Positions 14,555 to 15,587 of a stretch of DNA of 15,587 bases are shown one piece after another. Numbering within the stretch: position 1 is the stretch's first letter; each line of letters opens with the position of its first letter. This DNA comes from JAJZQD01 sp021847735 (GTDB lineage: Bacteria > Bacillota > Thermincolia > Thermincolales > UBA2595), in the NCBI GenBank assembly GCA_027324025.1, contig DAHVYW010000016.1, forward strand, positions 1-15,587, read 5' to 3'. The notes beneath the pieces were generated by a model, which did not search any database, was not told where the DNA came from, and worked only from the letters and a program-made list of their open reading frames with translations. The position numbers were made by a program, and so were the translations under genes.

Positions 14555-15013
14555 TTATGCCAAATTGTACTTCTCCTTTAGCTGTCGGGAAACTTCCTTT
14601 AGAAACCGGAAAGCCTTTTCCACTGTTTCATTGCCGTCAATATTGACCAGGCAGCACCTGGCCGGGGCAAGCCAGGCCTGGTTCAACACCTGCTCTTTGG
14701 GAATACCGTGGGCGTCAAGGTAATTCCACATCTCCTCCAACCTGCCCACCAGGGAGTTAACAGATTTCTGATTAAATTCCTCCGCCAGGGTGGGGACGAT
14801 TCCCCATGACAGGATGCCGCCATTGTTGAGAAATTCCCTTATCTGGTCAACATATTTCGTAAAAATTGCCCCATTAGTTAGGACATCAATTGATAGAATA
14901 TCCAAGCCCATTTCCAGGAGGAATGACCAGTCGGGGTTCCCACACAGGTGAACCCCCTTGGGGCCTTCCAGAAGCTCTACAAACCCCCGGAAATCCTTCC
15001 TGGCTAGTTTACT
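14555..15013 (-). pseudogene. 5'-truncated MetE/UroD-like methyltransferase (C-terminal part)
   Basis: The frame is open from an in-frame stop (TAA at 15016-15014) down to 14555, about 152 codons. The first ATG is at 14911, but clear family sequence starts well before it (RGFVELLEGPKGVHLCGNP, then DWSFLLEMGLDILSID), so the upstream part is real coding sequence without a start. HLCGN and the later APARCCL correspond to the His-x-Cys and distal Cys zinc ligands of the MetE C-terminal domain/UROD-MetE superfamily; full proteins are about 340 aa, so more than half is missing. Members move methyl groups between corrinoid proteins and thiols such as homocysteine. The break falls where a 21-bp tandem repeat begins (15013), which suggests disruption by a mobile element. 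No terminator follows; the lysA promoter starts at once. A translated fragment from ATG 14911 is possible but unlikely to be active. Confidence 0.7.
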
Positions 15014-15054
15014 TTAAACCACGAAACCAGCATTTTAACCCACAAAAGTGGCAT
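15013..15054. repeat. 21-bp imperfect tandem repeat, probable IS end remnant
   Basis: TTTAAACCACGAAACCAGCAT (15013-15033) is followed directly by a 21-bp copy (15034-15054) identical at 16 of 21 positions. It begins at the point where the MetE/UroD-like frame is broken. Short tandem repeats of about 20 bp next to the terminus are typical transposase-binding sites in IS21-like elements. The following ATG at 15062 opens a 22-codon frame (MAGRKLQYF...) that could be a dead transposase start, but that is a guess. Confidence 0.5.
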
Positions 15055-15076
15055 TATAGGAATGGCAGGAAGGAAA

Positions 15077-15118
15077 TTACAATATTTTCTGTTTAATAGT
15101 ATAAAATGTCAAGACATT
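15077..15118 (+). promoter_or_regulatory. Promoter with overlapping palindromic operator-like site
   Basis: Plus strand: TTACAA (15077-15082), 17-nt spacer, TATAAA (15100-15105) form a modest sigma-A-like promoter directed towards the small secreted ORF. The perfect inverted repeat AATGTC-AA-GACATT (15105-15118) overlaps the -10 end and the expected start near 15112, the usual position of a repressor operator. The leader to the ATG at 15247 would be about 135 nt. Confidence 0.4.
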
Positions 15119-15133
15119 CGTAGGGGTTAAAAG

Positions 15134-15226
15134 TAAGTAAGAATGCTTAATTTTTTTTATTGAAAGGAGGAGGAAGATTTCTCTAATTACTTTAGGTACT
15201 ACAATTCTTACTTAGGTACTACAATT
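15134..15226. repeat. 15-bp direct repeats and 11-bp inverted repeat in the leader of the small ORF
   Basis: TTAGGTACTACAATT occurs at 15192-15206 and again at 15212-15226, a 20-bp period. TAAGTAAGAAT (15134-15144) is the exact inverse of ATTCTTACTTA (15204-15214), which spans the junction of the two direct copies. The first SD-like sequence, AAAGGAGGAGG (15163-15173), lies in the loop between the inverted arms and has no ATG, GTG or TTG at a usable distance. Confidence 0.7.
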
Positions 15227-15246
15227 TAAAAGGAGGGTTAGGCCGT

Positions 15247-15420
15247 ATGAAAAAGCTAACAATTTTAACTTGCATTATTTTGCTTTTATTTTTAAGCCTG
15301 CCGGCATATGCTGGTACCATGCAATACTGGGTTATAGCTGAAGACCTTAATTCAGGAAATGCATATGGAATAGCCGGCACTAACTATGTAATGAGCGATC
15401 CTACTGGGTTCGTTCTATAA
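15247..15420 (+). CDS. Short secreted peptide or truncated exported protein
   Basis: 57 aa, ATG preceded by AAAAGGAGGG at 9 nt. The N terminus is a textbook Sec signal peptide: MKK, a hydrophobic core LTILTCIILLLFLSL, then PAYA-GT with probable cleavage after Ala22. The mature part would be only about 35 residues (GTMQYWVIAEDLNSGNAYGI... ending DPTGFVL), with no recognisable motif and no Cys. It has a strong RBS, its own promoter and a repeat-rich leader, so it looks expressed. The short mature region and the nearby 22-bp array at 15458 suggest that a longer gene was cut by an insertion, with the stop at 15418 supplied by the incoming DNA. A genuine small exported peptide is the alternative. 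I do not recognise the family. Confidence 0.55.
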   Translation: MKKLTILTCIILLLFLSLPAYAGTMQYWVIAEDLNSGNAYGIAGTNYVMSDPTGFVL

Positions 15421-15457
15421 TTGGTTATCTTTAGGTGAATATCGTAATTGAATATTT

Positions 15458-15544
15458 CGGCGTAAGAGCGCCACTTTATCGGAAAAAGAGAGCCGCCTTC
15501 ACGGAAAATGAGAGCCATGATCACGGAATGGAGAGCCAAAGGGC
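15458..15544. repeat. 22-bp tandem array, four units
   Basis: Units start at 15458 (CGGCGTAAGAGCGCC..., degenerate), 15480 (CGGAAAAAGAGAGCC...), 15502 (CGGAAAATGAGAGCC...) and 15524 (CGGAATGGAGAGCC..., one base shorter in the core). The first three spacings are exactly 22 bp. The GAGAGCC core is invariant in units 2-4. Confidence 0.8.
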
Positions 15545-15571
15545 TGTGGATACTGTGGATATTGTGGATAA
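15545..15571. repeat. Three head-to-tail DnaA-box-like 9-mers
   Basis: TGTGGATAC (15545-15553), TGTGGATAT (15554-15562) and TGTGGATAA (15563-15571) abut without spacers. The third is the exact complement of the consensus DnaA box TTATCCACA; the other two differ at one base. They lie next to the 22-bp array and in the same putative IS end. Confidence 0.8.
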
Positions 15572-15587
15572 CTTGACTTGTTGAGAA

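Larger units (their letters stand above)
15458..15587 (+). mobile_element. Probable terminal region of an IS21-like element (transposase beyond the window)
   Basis: Four tandem units of about 22 bp, CGGAAAAnGAGAGCCnnnnTCA in style, are followed by three abutting TGTGGATAN 9-mers, and the window ends in AT-rich DNA. Subterminal arrays of about 20-bp repeats before the first transposase gene are characteristic of IS21-family ends. No transposase codon sequence is visible, and I cannot define the terminal inverted repeat or target duplication. The outer boundary may lie in 15400-15457. The family assignment is inference. Confidence 0.4.

Noticed and set aside
15062..15130. 22-codon frame MAGRKLQYF... 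as a real gene or transposase start
   Set aside because: Too short, weak RBS, and it runs through a predicted promoter and palindrome; kept only as a speculative remnant.
15458..15544. CRISPR array at the window end
   Set aside because: 22-bp units include both conserved and variable parts with no room for spacers of about 30 bp, and no cas genes are present.
15545..15587. A chromosomal or plasmid replication origin, based on DnaA-box-like sequences
   Set aside because: Only three clustered boxes, no dnaA/dnaN/rpmH or rep gene nearby, and the sites continue a tandem array typical of an IS end.

Overview
The window looks like chromosomal DNA of an endospore-forming, low-to-moderate GC Firmicute, probably of the Desulfotomaculum/Pelotomaculum (Peptococcaceae) type. 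The evidence is the sporulation genes (spmA, spmB, a ytfJ/gerW homologue with its DUF2953 partner), strong AGGAGG ribosome binding sites, frequent GTG/TTG starts, and a DHH-CBS-CBS-tRNA nucleotidyltransferase fusion followed by an M50 protease, trpS, scpA and scpB. The genus is inferred from gene content and order as I remember them, not from a search.

Layout. 1-357 is an AT-rich gap with no gene. 358-1251 (+) is an intracellular-looking LysM-LysM-HEAT-SH3-like protein. From 1261 to about 15013 nearly everything is on the minus strand. Read in transcription order (right to left) it contains: a 5'-truncated MetE/UroD-like pseudogene (15013-14555); lysA (14461-13112) with a near-consensus sigma-A promoter; a four-CxxC zinc-ribbon protein (12904-12602) with a terminator; a tight six-gene operon from an extended -10 promoter at about 12540, comprising the DHH-CBS-tRNA nucleotidyltransferase fusion, M50 site-2-type protease, trpS, scpA, scpB and a CoA-binding-fold protein, closed by a terminator at 6132-6158; DUF2953 plus ytfJ, closed by a terminator at 4847-4900; an FAD-dependent oxidoreductase with its own promoter and terminator; spmA-spmB; and rluB, whose leader carries a promoter and a terminator/alternative-hairpin pair.

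Region 15005-15587 differs in character. The MetE/UroD-like gene breaks off where a 21-bp tandem repeat begins. This is followed by a plus-strand promoter overlapped by a perfect palindrome, 15-bp direct repeats, two Shine-Dalgarno sequences (one without a usable start), and a 57-codon ORF with a signal peptide. The window then ends in a 22-bp tandem array and three abutting DnaA-box-like 9-mers. I read the two tandem arrays as probable insertion-sequence ends (IS21-like in style), but no transposase lies inside the window, so this is an inference.

Functionally the main block combines chromosome segregation (ScpA/ScpB), tRNA and rRNA processing or charging (A/CCA addition, TrpRS, RluB), membrane proteolysis, lysine/diaminopimelate metabolism and spore maturation. 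This is ordinary core-genome content. The unusual points are a TrpRS with a probable Fe-S motif plus a C-terminal insertion of about 75 residues, a Cys-cluster FAD enzyme where dacB is often found, the possible attenuator of rluB, and the repeat-rich right end. I found no clear undescribed defence or biosynthetic system.
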